From Sanguinoderma infundibulare (taxonomy: Eukaryota > Basidiomycota > Agaricomycetes > Polyporales > Polyporaceae): a stretch of DNA of 64,000 nt. The position numbers and the translations under genes are program-made. Where the stretch lies: assembly GCA_032821775.1 (NCBI GenBank), contig JAVLRN010000007.1, positions 1,302,001 through 1,366,000 on the forward strand. The letters are read 5' to 3'. Below, piece by piece: positions 11,350 to 22,599 of this stretch (the first letter of the stretch is position 1; each line of letters opens with the position of its first letter). Below the pieces are notes generated by a model, which was not told where the DNA came from, searched no databases, and worked only from the letters and a program-made list of their open reading frames with translations.

Positions 11350-14300
11350 TGTTCAGAGTCAAGGGTATCATGTAGGGAAGAGCTGGGCAGGTTGTATTGT
11401 TGAAGCAATAAATAAACAGTTTGTCATCCGCTATTGTTCACATCTTCCTCAATCTTCATTGATGTCAATTTCGAGCTCATCTGCTCCTTCTTTCTGCTCC
11501 TCAGAGCTCTCTAGCTCTCAGATGCACTGTGAGTCAACATTGAGGGCATCTGCAGGCATCATAATTGGTTCCTGTTGGGCATAATATGGTACTACTCAGA
11601 ATAATGCTATCAGATGGTTGAACACGGTGCCATCAAGTTCAGTGAGTACAAATGCTTTGCCGTAGTTTCGTGTTATGATTATATGGGCCTAAATATCATG
11701 GCTGCATCTTCCGGTTGAGAGACATCTCCACTGCTGTGTTCCAGATAAGAACCAGGTGTCCTGGGGCCAAGTCAAAGTCTTTGATGGTCATCTTATAATG
11801 CTCCTTGTATGTTCGCACTGCTCGGATGCATTCTTTCCATACTGTCATTCAGAGAAGTGCTACATGCTTGGCACATTTCTGCAGTGCGATGGCTCTTCAT
11901 CCTATAAGTTCCTCTGTTGATATAAAGGAGTCTGGTGGAGGCATGAGGAAGGTGACCTCCATGATGTCCAGTGGAACAATCAGTTCACTGCCTGTAATCG
12001 CGAAGTATAGTGAACACCTAAACCTTCTCCTTTGAGTGACACAGTCAGCCCAGAGAATAAAGTGGACCCACGTGTGCCCTTTATCACCATCACCCTCGGT
12101 TGCTTTGAAGAGTGAGTCTTGAGTATTAAAGTGTGGTTGTTTGACTACTTCCTGTGCATACAAATTGTACCCCGAGATGTGAATGTGTCGAATATGGTAC
12201 TTCTTTGCCAAATACTTCAATGCTTTTATAAAAGAAGGGCCATTGTCTGTGATAATTTCACAGACTGCATTCCACCTCATCAATATGTCCTGGTAAAACC
12301 ACTCCACGATCACTTTTGACCCTTCTGAGGTGAACACTCAACCTTCCAGCCAGGATGTGGTAGTGCAAGATCTGGGCATCATTATCATATCAGCATGTAT
12401 GCAGACCATTGGAGCAGCCAGTTGTGCAACAGTTGATGGGATCCATAATTTCATCGTCTGTTGAGTCTGGTATAAATGGCACATTTAAACATACCATGCT
12501 ACATCATGCTTAATATTGGGCCACCAGAATTGTTCTGTGATGAATGAACACATTGCCCAGAATCTGTGGTGTCCTAACTGGTTGTGTAACTCCAGTAGGA
12601 TCGTGGCACAGCATGTTTGATCCTCTACAACCCATTGATGCACACCCTCTGTGTGTTTTTTCCAAAGTGTGTCTTTGTTATTGATTATGAACTGGATGGC
12701 CAGCTGGTAGAACCACTTCCACTCCTTGTTCGATAGTCCATCTGGTCTCCGTGGACAGTCTAGGAAGTCATGGACCTTCAGTAGTTGGTTGTCCATCCAC
12801 ACCACCTTATTCGATCATGGAAAGTCCTCATACAGTGTTGGACTTGTCTTCAAGGTTTCTGCCTATTCCAGCCCTGATTGCACAAAGTTTTCGAATGGGC
12901 ATAGGTAGTGTTGATACAGCATCGAATAGGCATGTGTAGTGTTGATACAGCTCAAAAGGTTTATCGTCAGTCAGAAGGGTAGCCAGTGCTTGATACAGGT
13001 CATACAGGTTGTCGATCCACTCGTCGAAGTCTTCTTCTGGAGGCTCTGGGTTGTCTGGCTGGTGCGGCCTTTTTGATAAACTGTCAGGTGCATGACGTTC
13101 ACTAGGAATATATATGAGCATAAAATGGAAGATTAGGATTCCGAGTATCCACCTGTTAATGGATGCCAAAGGCTGAATGTCTGGGTTTACTAACATCCCC
13201 TTAATATACCAAGCATCCACCTCAATGATCAGTTCTCAAACTCTTAGGATCCAGAATTGCAGTTGCTGCAGTGAGCGGTATAGACTATAGATTTCCAGCT
13301 TGGATTGGGAGAACCTCTGCTCTCGGTCGTTAAGCGTGATGCTCCCGAACCAATTGTAGTACTGAACCTTTAGATTCTTCTCATCCTCTTGGTATAGGAG
13401 GTATCTGACTGCTATATAGGAGATATTGACTCCAAATATGACTGGAGTGTCTAATTAATAGTTGATCAGCCTAAGGGCTGGCGAGTCGAGTAGGGCTTGC
13501 TTCAGATCATCCATTGCCTGTTGTTGCTCCTTGCTCCGCATGAAGGGCACATCTTTCCTTGTCAGGTTGACCAACACATGAGCTTGCCTTGCAAAGTTTA
13601 AAATGAATATTCTTTCAACCTCTATAGTTCCCAGAAATGCTCAGATATCAGATACATCCTTGCATGCCAGCCAGTCATGCACCACACATACTCTCTCTGA
13701 GTCTGGTAGCCATCCTATATGTGTGCAATGGTGTTTAATAGTCATGAGGTCTCCTCCGATAATATCCACCTTTTTTCCAGAGAACATCCCACCAGCATAC
13801 TCCATCTGTTGACAAATCTGTAGGATGACTATAAAATGCTCTCAGACGAATCAATGAATCCCAGGGTTCTTAGGGATTGTCTTGGGTGTACCGTCTTCCA
13901 AGAGGTACTCATCTTTAAACTCTTTTATTGATATGTCATCTATGTACAGTATCGTGTACTTTGGGATCTCTGGTTGAAAGATGTGTGTAATGTTGTTATG
14001 AAATATCAGGACAGAGTTTGTCCATTCCATCAGCAGTGTTGTGAGCCTATAGGCTTCAAAGGGTGTTTGAAACATTATTAGGTCCTGTGAGGACTTCATG
14101 AGAAGCCACTCATCGTACCCCACATAGAGGTCAAGGGTTCCGATACAGGCACAGCTGGTGAATTGTTCAATAATATGCTCTGGTATAGGAGGCACTCCTG
14201 AGTGTTGGATAATTACTGTGTTGAGCGGTTCTAGGCTGTGTACAATGTGTAGGCTCTTTCCGTCCTTCTTAACTATGCAGAACCACTTCGATCAGTAGGA

Positions 14301-15390
14301 GGAGTTTGACTGCTTATATATACTAGTCATGATTTTTCCTCAAATTTGCTCACACACCTTAGGGAGTATACCCAGTGGTATGGATATATTCTTACAGACC
14401 TATGGAGTGTGATCAACTGTCGGAATATGGACAGGTGGAAAGAATTCTAGTTTGAAGCATCCCCTTTCCAAGTCCTCCTATGCGAAGGTGTGTTCCATCT
14501 TCAATATCATGTCATTGAGTAGGTCTAACTCTACCAGTTGTAGGAAACCTTCATGCCACACCTTCATGGCCGCACATCGTTCAGTAGTATAGTGCTTCTC
14601 CAGAATGAACATCAAGGGTAGGCAGGGGTTGAGCTCTAACATTTTCACTAGGGGGTCTCCAGTGATGTTCTGTTTGATACAAAACTTCTTCAGCAGCTCT
14701 GATAGAATTGACTTGGTCCTCTTTGCTACCAGCTTGTATTTCTTCTTTGTTACTGCATAGGATTCAATAGGAGGTTGGGTTGGTATAGTCAAAGAGGTCA
14801 GCGTGATTGAGGAGGCTTGGGATGATGCACCAGATTGGGTAACATAGTAAATAGACAATGTGATGTGAAAGAGACCATATCGGAATTATAAGCTGAAGTG
14901 TCTATAACACTCTGAGGCTCTGGGGCTTGATTGAAGAAAAAAGCTTTATAGGATATCTTTTGAGTAAGGTAGGTGAATTTGTCATATGGCAGTATGTCTG
15001 AGTCAATAGCCGAGAGATAGAATAGTTGTACAGAGGAGAGGGAGGTGTCACAGAGTGGGGTATAAGCAGAGAATGCTGCCTCACCCATCAATGAGTTGAA
15101 CTTGATGATGAATGTGGCTGCATCCATATCCTCACACAGCTTCTCTATGTACAAAAACCCTTGATTTGTGCAAATGACAGCACTGGGTGCTCACTGCATG
15201 TGAATGTAGGGATCTTTGTCACTGCTCTGGTGTTTGAACAGTGGACTGTAATGTATTGTCGCCCATCTCTAAGGTTCTCTATAGTGGTTTTGAGCAGCTT
15301 GTCTCCACTTTCATACCACTGACTCAGATCAATCATGCATTGAGCACCTCGAGGGCCCTTCCACATTCTCATAAGTGTGCATCTGCCCAC
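11350..15390 (-). pseudogene. Ty3/gypsy family C pol (RT, RNase H, integrase), minus strand
   Basis: Read from 15390 down: the linker/protease side (EHPVLSFAQIKGFCT), a region with NSLMGEAAFSAYTP near 15080, and the RT entry (KKKYKLVAKRTKSILSELLKKF, then GDPLVKMLEL, 14740-14620). RT palm follows with YIDD near 13935, then the end of RNase H (SERHAPDSLSKRPHQPD near 13110-13060). The integrase zinc-binding region is near 12600-12490 and the core carries ITDNGPSF near 12265. The C-terminal part includes LVLIRNTAVEMSLNRKMQP near 11750-11690 and extends to about 11350. This is the non-chromodomain type common in Agaricomycetes. Several frameshifts and stops make it inactive. The 3' LTR is missing; the fold-back MITE abuts the left side. 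Confidence 0.88.
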
Positions 15391-15850
15391 TCTAGCCTCC
15401 CACAGCCTGCAGTATCATCGTATCTAAGCCGCACACCTCCAGTTGCAGCCAAAGACATCCCATCAGAGAACCTCATGTGGTGTGACTTGCTGGGTGGTGA
15501 ACCCTTTCCTTTTGACCACACAAAAGTCCCAAATCCACCTGCCATTCAATTTTTGAGCAATCTTGCATGGCTCTGATGGGAGTGGCACATTGAGTCTGAG
15601 CTGCTAGTAGTCAAAGGGTGCAGGATCCCTATTAAGTTCTGGAAATGGTTTTTCAAAGAGTTAACAGGCCTCAAGCTGGGCCTGTGGCACATTATTCGGA
15701 CAAAGGTGATGCTCTGGAAAGTAAGTGAACTCAGAGGTCGATGACTGACAGTGTCATTTGTCATTTGCCACAGTGTCTTTTGACCCTGGTCCTGAGGTCA
15801 GTGGTGATGATAGAAAGTTACTGGATCATATAGGAGGGGTTGAAGGCTAC
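15391..15850 (+). other. Unassigned plus-strand coding remnant inside Ty3-C
   Basis: Between the family C pol and gag-protease, a plus-strand frame reads sensibly (LMWCDLLGGEPFPFDHTKV near 15475-15530; after one TGA, CRIPIKFWKWFFKELTGLK near 15620-15680). It is rich in Trp codons, which are easily lost in this window, so it may be real. I could not assign it to a family. It may be a small insertion or part of the rearranged element. The minus strand also has a readable frame, so the call is weak. Confidence 0.35.
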
Positions 15851-18450
15851 AGTGGAGCACTGTCTATGCCCACTGTGTTAGGTTTAATTGATCGCTTTCC
15901 TCGACCATCCATAGGTTTGTTACAGTAGTCTTGCAGTCGAACAGTGATTTTGACACCATCAAATTGTATCCACTGATTTGATGGTGCCCCCTGTTGCACA
16001 TTGCACTCCACTAGCTCTTTGAACATAGTGTTCTTGGTCAAACCAGCATGCTCGACCTCATCAAAGGCTGCATGATGAAAGATCTCACTGAGCAGTTGAT
16101 CAGCTGGCAGCGCCGTCTTCTTGTTTGTATCGCAGTAGACATTCACCTTCTCCCACCACGTCATGCTATGTATATCATAGCATATAGGACTTTCATTGAA
16201 TATGACTAAAGTGCCATCTGCCTACCTTTGTATTTTTCCAGCCTTGATATCCTTTGCTGCCTTAGGACATGTCTTCGCTGTGCAATCCTCCGCCCTGCAG
16301 TAGAAGCAGTTCTGTTTTAGAGTTGTAGGGCATGGTGGTCCATCTCACTGTGGGGGACCATATACATTGCATAGTATCGAGGAAGATTATACATAGTTAT
16401 AGAAGCTAGCTTGTGATGGGCCAGGTGTAGAAATCTGCATATTCCTGAACTGATTTTTGATTGACTCCATTCTCGAAGTGAATTCATTGAGCCTGGCAAT
16501 GGCCCGGGCCACCTCATTCTGTTCTGTACTCAGTGGGGCATAGGTAGGAGCTTGCTGACCTTGCATCCTGTGGTCGATGATTGGAGAGATCATATATTCA
16601 GCATCGAGGGCATTGAAATCATTGTTCTTGTGCTGTAGGACATACTCGATGGCCTCGTGCATCTGTATAAAGGTATATGGTGTGTCCACTGGTCAATTTG
16701 GCACATTCTCCTGTAAGTAAGCCATCAGAGCTGGACAAAGGTTCATGCTCATAGCTGGTAGGAGTGTTCAATTGGCCTCCCATTGGTGTATATGTCTAAC
16801 GCTCAACAGGTACTGTACAATAGGCCTTAGCTCCTGGTAATATTGCAAGTATTTGTTGATGCTCGCAATGGCCCCTCGCCCATGCTGCTTGCGCATGACC
16901 TCATTTAAGTCACTTGTAACATAAACATCTGACATGTTTATTTTCAGATACTGTTGCAGCACTTCCGCCTTGAATTCTGCATACAATTTGCTGGTGTCAT
17001 TAAAGGTAGGAAGGATTGACCAAGCACAGTAAAGGGTATCAGAGAGGTACTGCACAGTGCAGTCCTTGCACTCCAAGAAATCATCAGATGTGCTGTTATC
17101 AACCCCATGTCAATTGAACAGGAGTTCAAGGTTTCAGAAGTACTGGATGAACATCTGCAGATTGTCTTTGTTGATCATGGATATGGTTCAGTCACCCAGT
17201 ACATAGCCTTCTTCCTGGAGCTCATCCTGTGGCCTGCAACTGGTCATGTCAGATTTGATGGGGTCAGGGATGGAACCAGCATGTGAACAGGGAGTATGCT
17301 AGTCAATTGGGGTAGAGCCACCTTTGAGTGTGTCATGTGTACACTATTGTTCTTCATTGATGGACCACTGGTGTTCACCAGGGGAGGCCTCACTAAGGCT
17401 GATCATAGGTTCAGGTTATGTCACAGGTAACCTAGACCTGATCTGCAGAATTGCCTATAGGTTAATAACTTGTAGATTCAGATACCTACATCATGAATCA
17501 GCTGCCAATCTGAATCAGTCATTTTATCAGAGATTACAGGTTAGATTTTAAATCACCTGTAAAATAACCTGTATGTCTGTTTATCTGTAAATATTTATTA
17601 AACTCTTAAACATCTTTTTTCACCATTTCTAGTCTGTTTGTGAACTATTTAGTAAAATCAATAATATAACCTATGATTTATAGGTTTTTGATTTGTAAGT
17701 TTAGGTCAAAAATTGATTTAATTTATACAGTTCCCAATCAAAGTCTCAAAGGCTAAAAAACTCACAGGTTCAGATCTGAATCAACTCTAGGTTAACCTAT
17801 GTTCAGCCTTAGGCCTCACAAGGCTTATAGTAGGGTAAAAGACATTGTATGTGGGATTGAGTGTGAATGCCTTGCCCTCTACACTAGGTGTGGGATCAGC
17901 AGGTGGTTGAATGCATATGTCTGGAGTCAAGGAATTGGTGAAAGGAGAATCTTGTACAATGTAAAGTTGAGAGAGGTCAGCATCGTTTAAACTCAACTGG
18001 GGGGATTAAGGAGTTAATGCCAACCCAAAGGTGTCATCTTGACTGTCTTTGTTCTCTAAGACCCAGGCATGATCTGGTGTAAATGGGTGAAGGGGAATTG
18101 AGCCTTTTGATGCAAACAATGGATTCAGAGAATAAAGTTCATAGAGCTTACATCATGATACTTGTGAACGTGAGGGAAACTCAACTGAGCTTGCTTGACC
18201 AGATATGGCACATACAACCCCCATTGTGCCACATTTCCAAGACAACTCGTCTTCCATATCACTACCCAATAGGGCACATTCCAAGAAGAAACAGGAGTGT
18301 CCTGTCAATTGTGATGGTAAAAAGGAGTGCTCTGATGCAGAATTATCCTGATTGAAGCTGTCTGACAGCTCTAGTGGCAGACTAGATGAAGCCATGAATC
18401 AGTTGGCCATTTCAATGTTGTTCTGAAGTCCTTGGTCTTCAGTTGGTGGT
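15850..18450 (-). pseudogene. Ty3/gypsy family C gag-protease, minus strand
   Basis: Gag begins near 18450. It runs through SFLPSQLTGHSCFFLECALL (18325-18265) and TNSLTPDICIQPPADP near 17935-17890, where a MITE (17394-17811) interrupts it. The capsid core follows (NDTSKLYAEFKAEVLQQYLK, 17010-16950; INKYLQYYQELRPIVQYLL, 16865-16810), then a zinc-knuckle-like Cys cluster (CFYCRAEDCTAKTCPK, 16310-16260) and the protease entry near 16100-15850. Length and order fit a fungal Ty3 gag. A second copy of the same region lies at 49725-53255. From 16696 to 18235 the two appear identical, while on either side they differ by roughly 5-10 percent. Confidence 0.85.
17394..17811. mobile_element. hAT-type MITE in Ty3-C gag, with 8-bp TSD
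   Basis: A 418-bp relative of the MITE at 969 in the reverse orientation. The ends are TAAGGCTGATCATAGG and CTATGTTCAGCCTTA. A perfect 8-bp target duplication, GGCCTCAC, lies at 17386-17393 and 17812-17819. The same insertion with the same flanks occurs at 52145-52562, so it predates the duplication or conversion that links the two gag copies. Confidence 0.92.
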
Positions 18451-18502
18451 CATAGAGACATGATGAAAGCTAAATGAAACCCCCTTGCAGTGGGCTTCAA
18501 AA

Positions 18503-19359
18503 TGATGATTCAAAGTGGGGTCTGAGCACATAGGATGTACTCTGGGGGAGGACAGAGCACCATGAGTGAAGAGAGCGAGGAAGTCTCAGGTCTCATGTCT
18601 GCTGAATGGCTGACTAACCAAAGTGGAGGACCTCTGAATGGAAAATGTGTAAAGGGGGTCTAATGTGGTGCAGGCTCAGACCTGGATAGGAGAGGGTCAG
18701 ACCAAATCGATGATGGTTAGAGGGGTCCGAAGCAAGTTATAAACAGGAATAGGTGAAAGGGAGTAAAGTCGAGTGGCACTCGAAGCTCAATAGAGGAATT
18801 GCTAGAGCTAGATGGGCTAGATGGGCTAAAAGCTAGATGCTGGAGGACTAGATGCTAGATAGACTAGATGGGCCAAAAACTGGATGCTGATGCTGCCTGA
18901 GGGTGTAGAATACAAGGAGCAGCTGCAGCAGACAGTCAAACTGAGCTCTGAACTGTGGAAAGGTGAAAGCTGTCTATTCTAAAATGTACTGGCAACTATA
19001 TACATGCCACTACTCTACACCCAAAGTGGACCTCACTGCTCCTGTGTCATGACCCTAAGACCACTCCTCCTACTATCTACTACATGCATCTGACGCAGTC
19101 CAAAGATCATGACACTGAGTTGCAGAGGCCACTTCTGGGTAGATGTGATCACGTGGTCGTGTTCCACTACCAGAAGCTATCAAAGCTAAGGCCTCCCGAA
19201 TCACAGCTATCACCTCCTATAGCAGTCTGAGTGTCCAATGTCTTATGATAAGAGACTGATGAGTGTTCAATAGTCCATCAGGGGCCATCTACTAGAGACA
19301 TGCTAGTCCAAAACCTTCTATGCCTGATTCCATTGATGGTACCGGTTCTGGTTCCATCA
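18503..19359 (-). mobile_element. 5' LTR of Ty3 family C (minus strand)
   Basis: Homologous to the LTRs at 20915-21625, 47978-48788 and 53256-55021. In element orientation the LTR starts at 19359 with TGATGGAACCAGAACC and ends at 18503 with ATCATCA. It contains a variable CCATCTAG-type minisatellite (18806-18885). Downstream, gag follows directly. No matching 3' LTR on the same strand is present to the left. Confidence 0.75.
18806..18885 (+). repeat. Short tandem repeat (CTAGATGGG-type) in family C LTR
   Basis: Imperfect repeats of CTAGATGGG and CTAGATGCT. The number of units differs among the four LTR copies in the window: it is longest here and near 21243-21312, and short near 48450-48483 and 53560-53600. 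Confidence 0.7.
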
Positions 19360-20914
19360 ATGGACAGTGTCTTACTCGAGGGATATAACATGATCACCAG
19401 ACACAATGCACCAGGCCTGGTCAATGAGGTTTATGATGAATGCTACAATGCTGTAGCCTCTGGGTGCACGGTGGACCCAGATGTACAGATCAGTGTAACA
19501 CTCATCAGCATGCCAGTAATTGAGGGAAACGAGACAGTATGTGGTTTAGAAGAGACATTAAATGTGACTTGATGGACTGGGCAGACATTGAAGAGCTACT
19601 CACAATGTCACAGACAGTCTTGTGGAACAACTCCTTTAATGGACCTTCACTAACTGCTTTATCCAGAGCACTGCAAATATGACTGAGACAGTCACAATAC
19701 TGTGTCAAGAGGGCATTGAAGAGTATGTGACTCAGCGACTGGAGTTCGGAGGTGGCAATAGCTTCGGTGTATGGGTGGCAGATGGGGGTGGCCATGAGGA
19801 GGATGTGGAGGATGAAAGTACAATGCACGGACTTTTATGCGAATTGGACAACAGCAGAAGGACCTCAGAATATCATGTGCACAACAAACATCAGCCACAA
19901 TGACACAGAGGGCTGAATTTGAATCTCAATCCAACATTGCTTGCTATGCAGCCAATTTACGAGTCCTCATACATAGTCTCAGACCAAGTATGTGAGTCAT
20001 ACTCCCCCTTCTCCAGCATCAATTTGTCCTTGCCGTTTCTCTCACCATCATCTCCTTCTACCATGACACAACAATATTCTTCTTCAATGGCTTGGTCATA
20101 CTCTGACCAATACATGCGATAACTCTGAAAGTCAGTCTTCTCATAATGGGCCTCATTCTGTTTCTTCTTCATGATATGCTTGACTTTGTTAAGGCATGTG
20201 ACAAGCACAGGAACACTGCCACATCATATAGAAACAGTTGGCATGCAAGACAACCTTGGAAGCATGTGTGATCTGAGCATTCAGCTCCACCTCCTTGCTC
20301 TCATCACATAGGCTGTGGAAGTGCAATGTGAACTTCTTGTTCAGGTGCATTTGCCATGGAGTAATGGCAATCACATCACAGATGTGATGGTACCAATCCA
20401 GTAGGAGGAGTGATGGCTGGTCCAACAAAATGATGTGGGTATTTTGTGAAACAAGTGTTCAGCAGTCAGACAGCATGAAGCAAAGATATATGTACAATGT
20501 CGGAGACCAAGCTGCACACATAATGGTGAAGCTTGGTCTCGGTAGACTTGAGGTTGAGCATGGCATGTGCAAGCTTGAAGATGAGGCCCTCAATGTGTTT
20601 TATGTGAAGAGGGGATAGCTGCTTTATAAGGGACTTGATCTCATGGAAAATGTTCTTAGTGTCAAGAGTGATGCCACCAGCAGGAGGGAGGAAGGCCATG
20701 GTGTGAGGGAGGAAGAATTGATGGGGCTCCTGGTGACACCCTCGATCATCCTCTTTAAACTGCATCCTCGGTAATGACAGCTCTGATAGCATTCACCAAT
20801 TTTTGCTCAAGACACAGCTGCAGCAACCCTACCCGTGATAATCATATAGCAAGTGCCACCCATTGAATGACAGCAGCAAGACTGGGGATGGTCCAGATTT
20901 CAGTGGGGAGGAGG
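19360..20914 (-). other. Unidentified coding remnants between two family C LTRs
   Basis: The minus strand has several readable frames: FHEIKSLIKQLSPLHIKHIE near 20660-20600, HLNKKFTLHFHSLCDESKEV near 20350-20290, and EKTDFQSYRMYWSEYDQAI near 20140-20085. They look like parts of one helical protein split by stops. I recognise no family. A purine run (GTGGGGAGGAGG) at 20903-20914 touches the LTR start at 20915, so the right edge may instead be the 3' internal end of a plus-strand LTR element. Host pseudogene and element-encoded antisense ORF both remain possible. Confidence 0.35.
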
Positions 20915-21625
20915 TGATGGCACTGGGACTGGTGCCATTGACAGAATCAGACAGATGAGACACACAAAGCACACCTCGTGTAGGTGACCATTGGACTGCT
21001 GTCAGACTATCACTGCATGGGATACTAGCCTTCACAAGAGATGCTCAGCTCTTAGACTATAGTATCAAAGGTGGTAGGCAGGGCACAATAGAACTCAATG
21101 ACAGGACCACATGACTTTACTGATTCAGCGACAGTATTTATTTGATAGGGCAGCAACTTGCCTTTCAGATCGCATAGGATGCGCATAGTGAGTTTGAAAG
21201 GTTATTCCATGCCCTTGGGCAGCATCAGCATCTAGTTTCTAGTCCATCTAGTCCATCTAGCATCTAGTCCTCCAGCATCTAGCTTTTAGCCCATCTAGCC
21301 CATCTAGCCCATCAGCTCTAGTGATCCCTCTAGTTGAGCTTCAAGTGCCACTCGACTCCACCCTTTCTCACCTATTCCTGTCTATGACTCACCTCGGACC
21401 CCTCCAACCATCATCAATTTGGTCTAACCCTCTCCTATCCAGGTCCAAGCCCACACCACATTGAACCCCCTTCACACACTCCCCTTTCTGTTCAGAGGCC
21501 CTCCGCTTTGGTTAGCTGGCTGTTCAGCAGGCATGAGATCTGAGGCTTCTTCACTCCTTCATCCATGGTGCCCTGCCTTCCCCTGGAGTATGTCCTATGT
21601 GCTCAGGCCCCACTTTGGATCATCA
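20915..21625 (+). mobile_element. Family C-type 3' LTR, plus strand, joined to Ty3-A target
   Basis: Starts TGATGGCACTGGGACTGG directly after a polypurine tract and ends GGATCATCA. The right flank (CCAGTAATGAGG) is Ty3-A sequence on the minus strand. The LTR at 47978 has the complementary left flank (ACAAACCAG) of the same Ty3-A site. The undisrupted site is seen at 42750-42785. Thus CCAG looks like the target duplication of one insertion, although the two LTRs lie 27 kb apart in the wrong order. Confidence 0.7.
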
Positions 21626-22546
21626 CCAGTAATGAGGAAAATTTGATCCACAGTCAGTAAGCCCTTCTGACTGGATTTCATGTATACCTTGCTTGAGGGT
21701 GAGTTTAAGATCAAATGACTATTGCTGTCTGTGGAATGAAGTAAGATATAGATAGTTTGATCTGGGTACAAATAATTCCTCTAGGTGGTTTATGCTACTA
21801 GTATAAAAGTGGATATCATGACCAGTGTCCATTACATCCACTCGAGAAAATCCTGTTCAACAACCTCGATGATCCATGCAGTGGTTTCCTGTTCCTCTGA
21901 CTTGCTCTTCTTCATATCAAACTCTTTGAGGGTATTGATAACAAACTCCATGTGACCTTGGTCTTCTGGCTTGCCTTTCTCCTTGACAGTCTGTACTTTG
22001 GTAGCTGGGGTCTTTCCTTTAGTGTCAGGGAGCTCATACCAGCCTTTGTATACTGGGTTGTGGCATTTTTTATAAGGTTTGTATGAATGTTTGCCACAGC
22101 AGAAGTACATCTTCTTTGACAGCCAGTCTTTCTGTTCCTTTAATAGCTTCTCCAGCTTACACATTGAGTCAATATCCATGGCATTAGGATCCCTAGTTGC
22201 TTTTAATGAGGAGCTGGCCTTTGAGTACTTGTTGCTTTAGTAGTTCATCTTGATTGCAAGGGCCCAGTCTAGAAAGTTCTTTCATTTGGTCAGGACAGTG
22301 TGTGGCTGCATCGACTGGTGAGTGACCATAGTGGTGCAAATCTCTCCCTTGCACTGTGCATCAATGGGGTGAATGAGCTCAGCATCAGAGTAGCCAGAAT
22401 TGATGGTGAAATGGCAGAAGTTCTCCACAAATGAGGCAATAGACAAGTGGAACCAGGCACAGAGTTAATTCAAGGACTGTTGGGCAGACTTTTTGGGCAT
22501 GAGCTTTTAGTAACTACTTTTGAGTCGGTCAATGAAATGCTGCCAA
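21626..22546 (-). pseudogene. Ty3 family A gag fragment, minus strand
   Basis: A near-identical inverted copy of 41865-42780. It carries the gag C-terminal part with a Cys cluster (YFCCGKHSYKPYKKC near 22105-22060), which departs from the usual CX2CX4HX4C knuckle, and the LPDTKGKTPATKVQTV stretch. It is cut on the left by the LTR at 20915-21625 and on the right by a MITE stub at 22547. Confidence 0.85.
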
Positions 22547-22590
22547 TAAGGCTGGGTATAGGTTAACCTATAGTTGATTCAGATCTGAGA
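22547..22590. mobile_element. Truncated hAT MITE end (TAAGGCTGGGTATAGG)
   Basis: Only the first 44 bp or so of the MITE family (compare 969-1012) are present, directly after Ty3-A sequence. The rest is replaced by the sequence leading into the copia element, so this marks a deletion or recombination point. Confidence 0.75.
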
Positions 22591-22599
22591 CTCAGGACA

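Noticed and set aside
10791..11584. Two proteins sharing the peptide MIDCASNFARLFSSYLPQ on opposite strands
   Set aside because: They are the two arms of the fold-back MITE read in opposite directions; no coding evidence.
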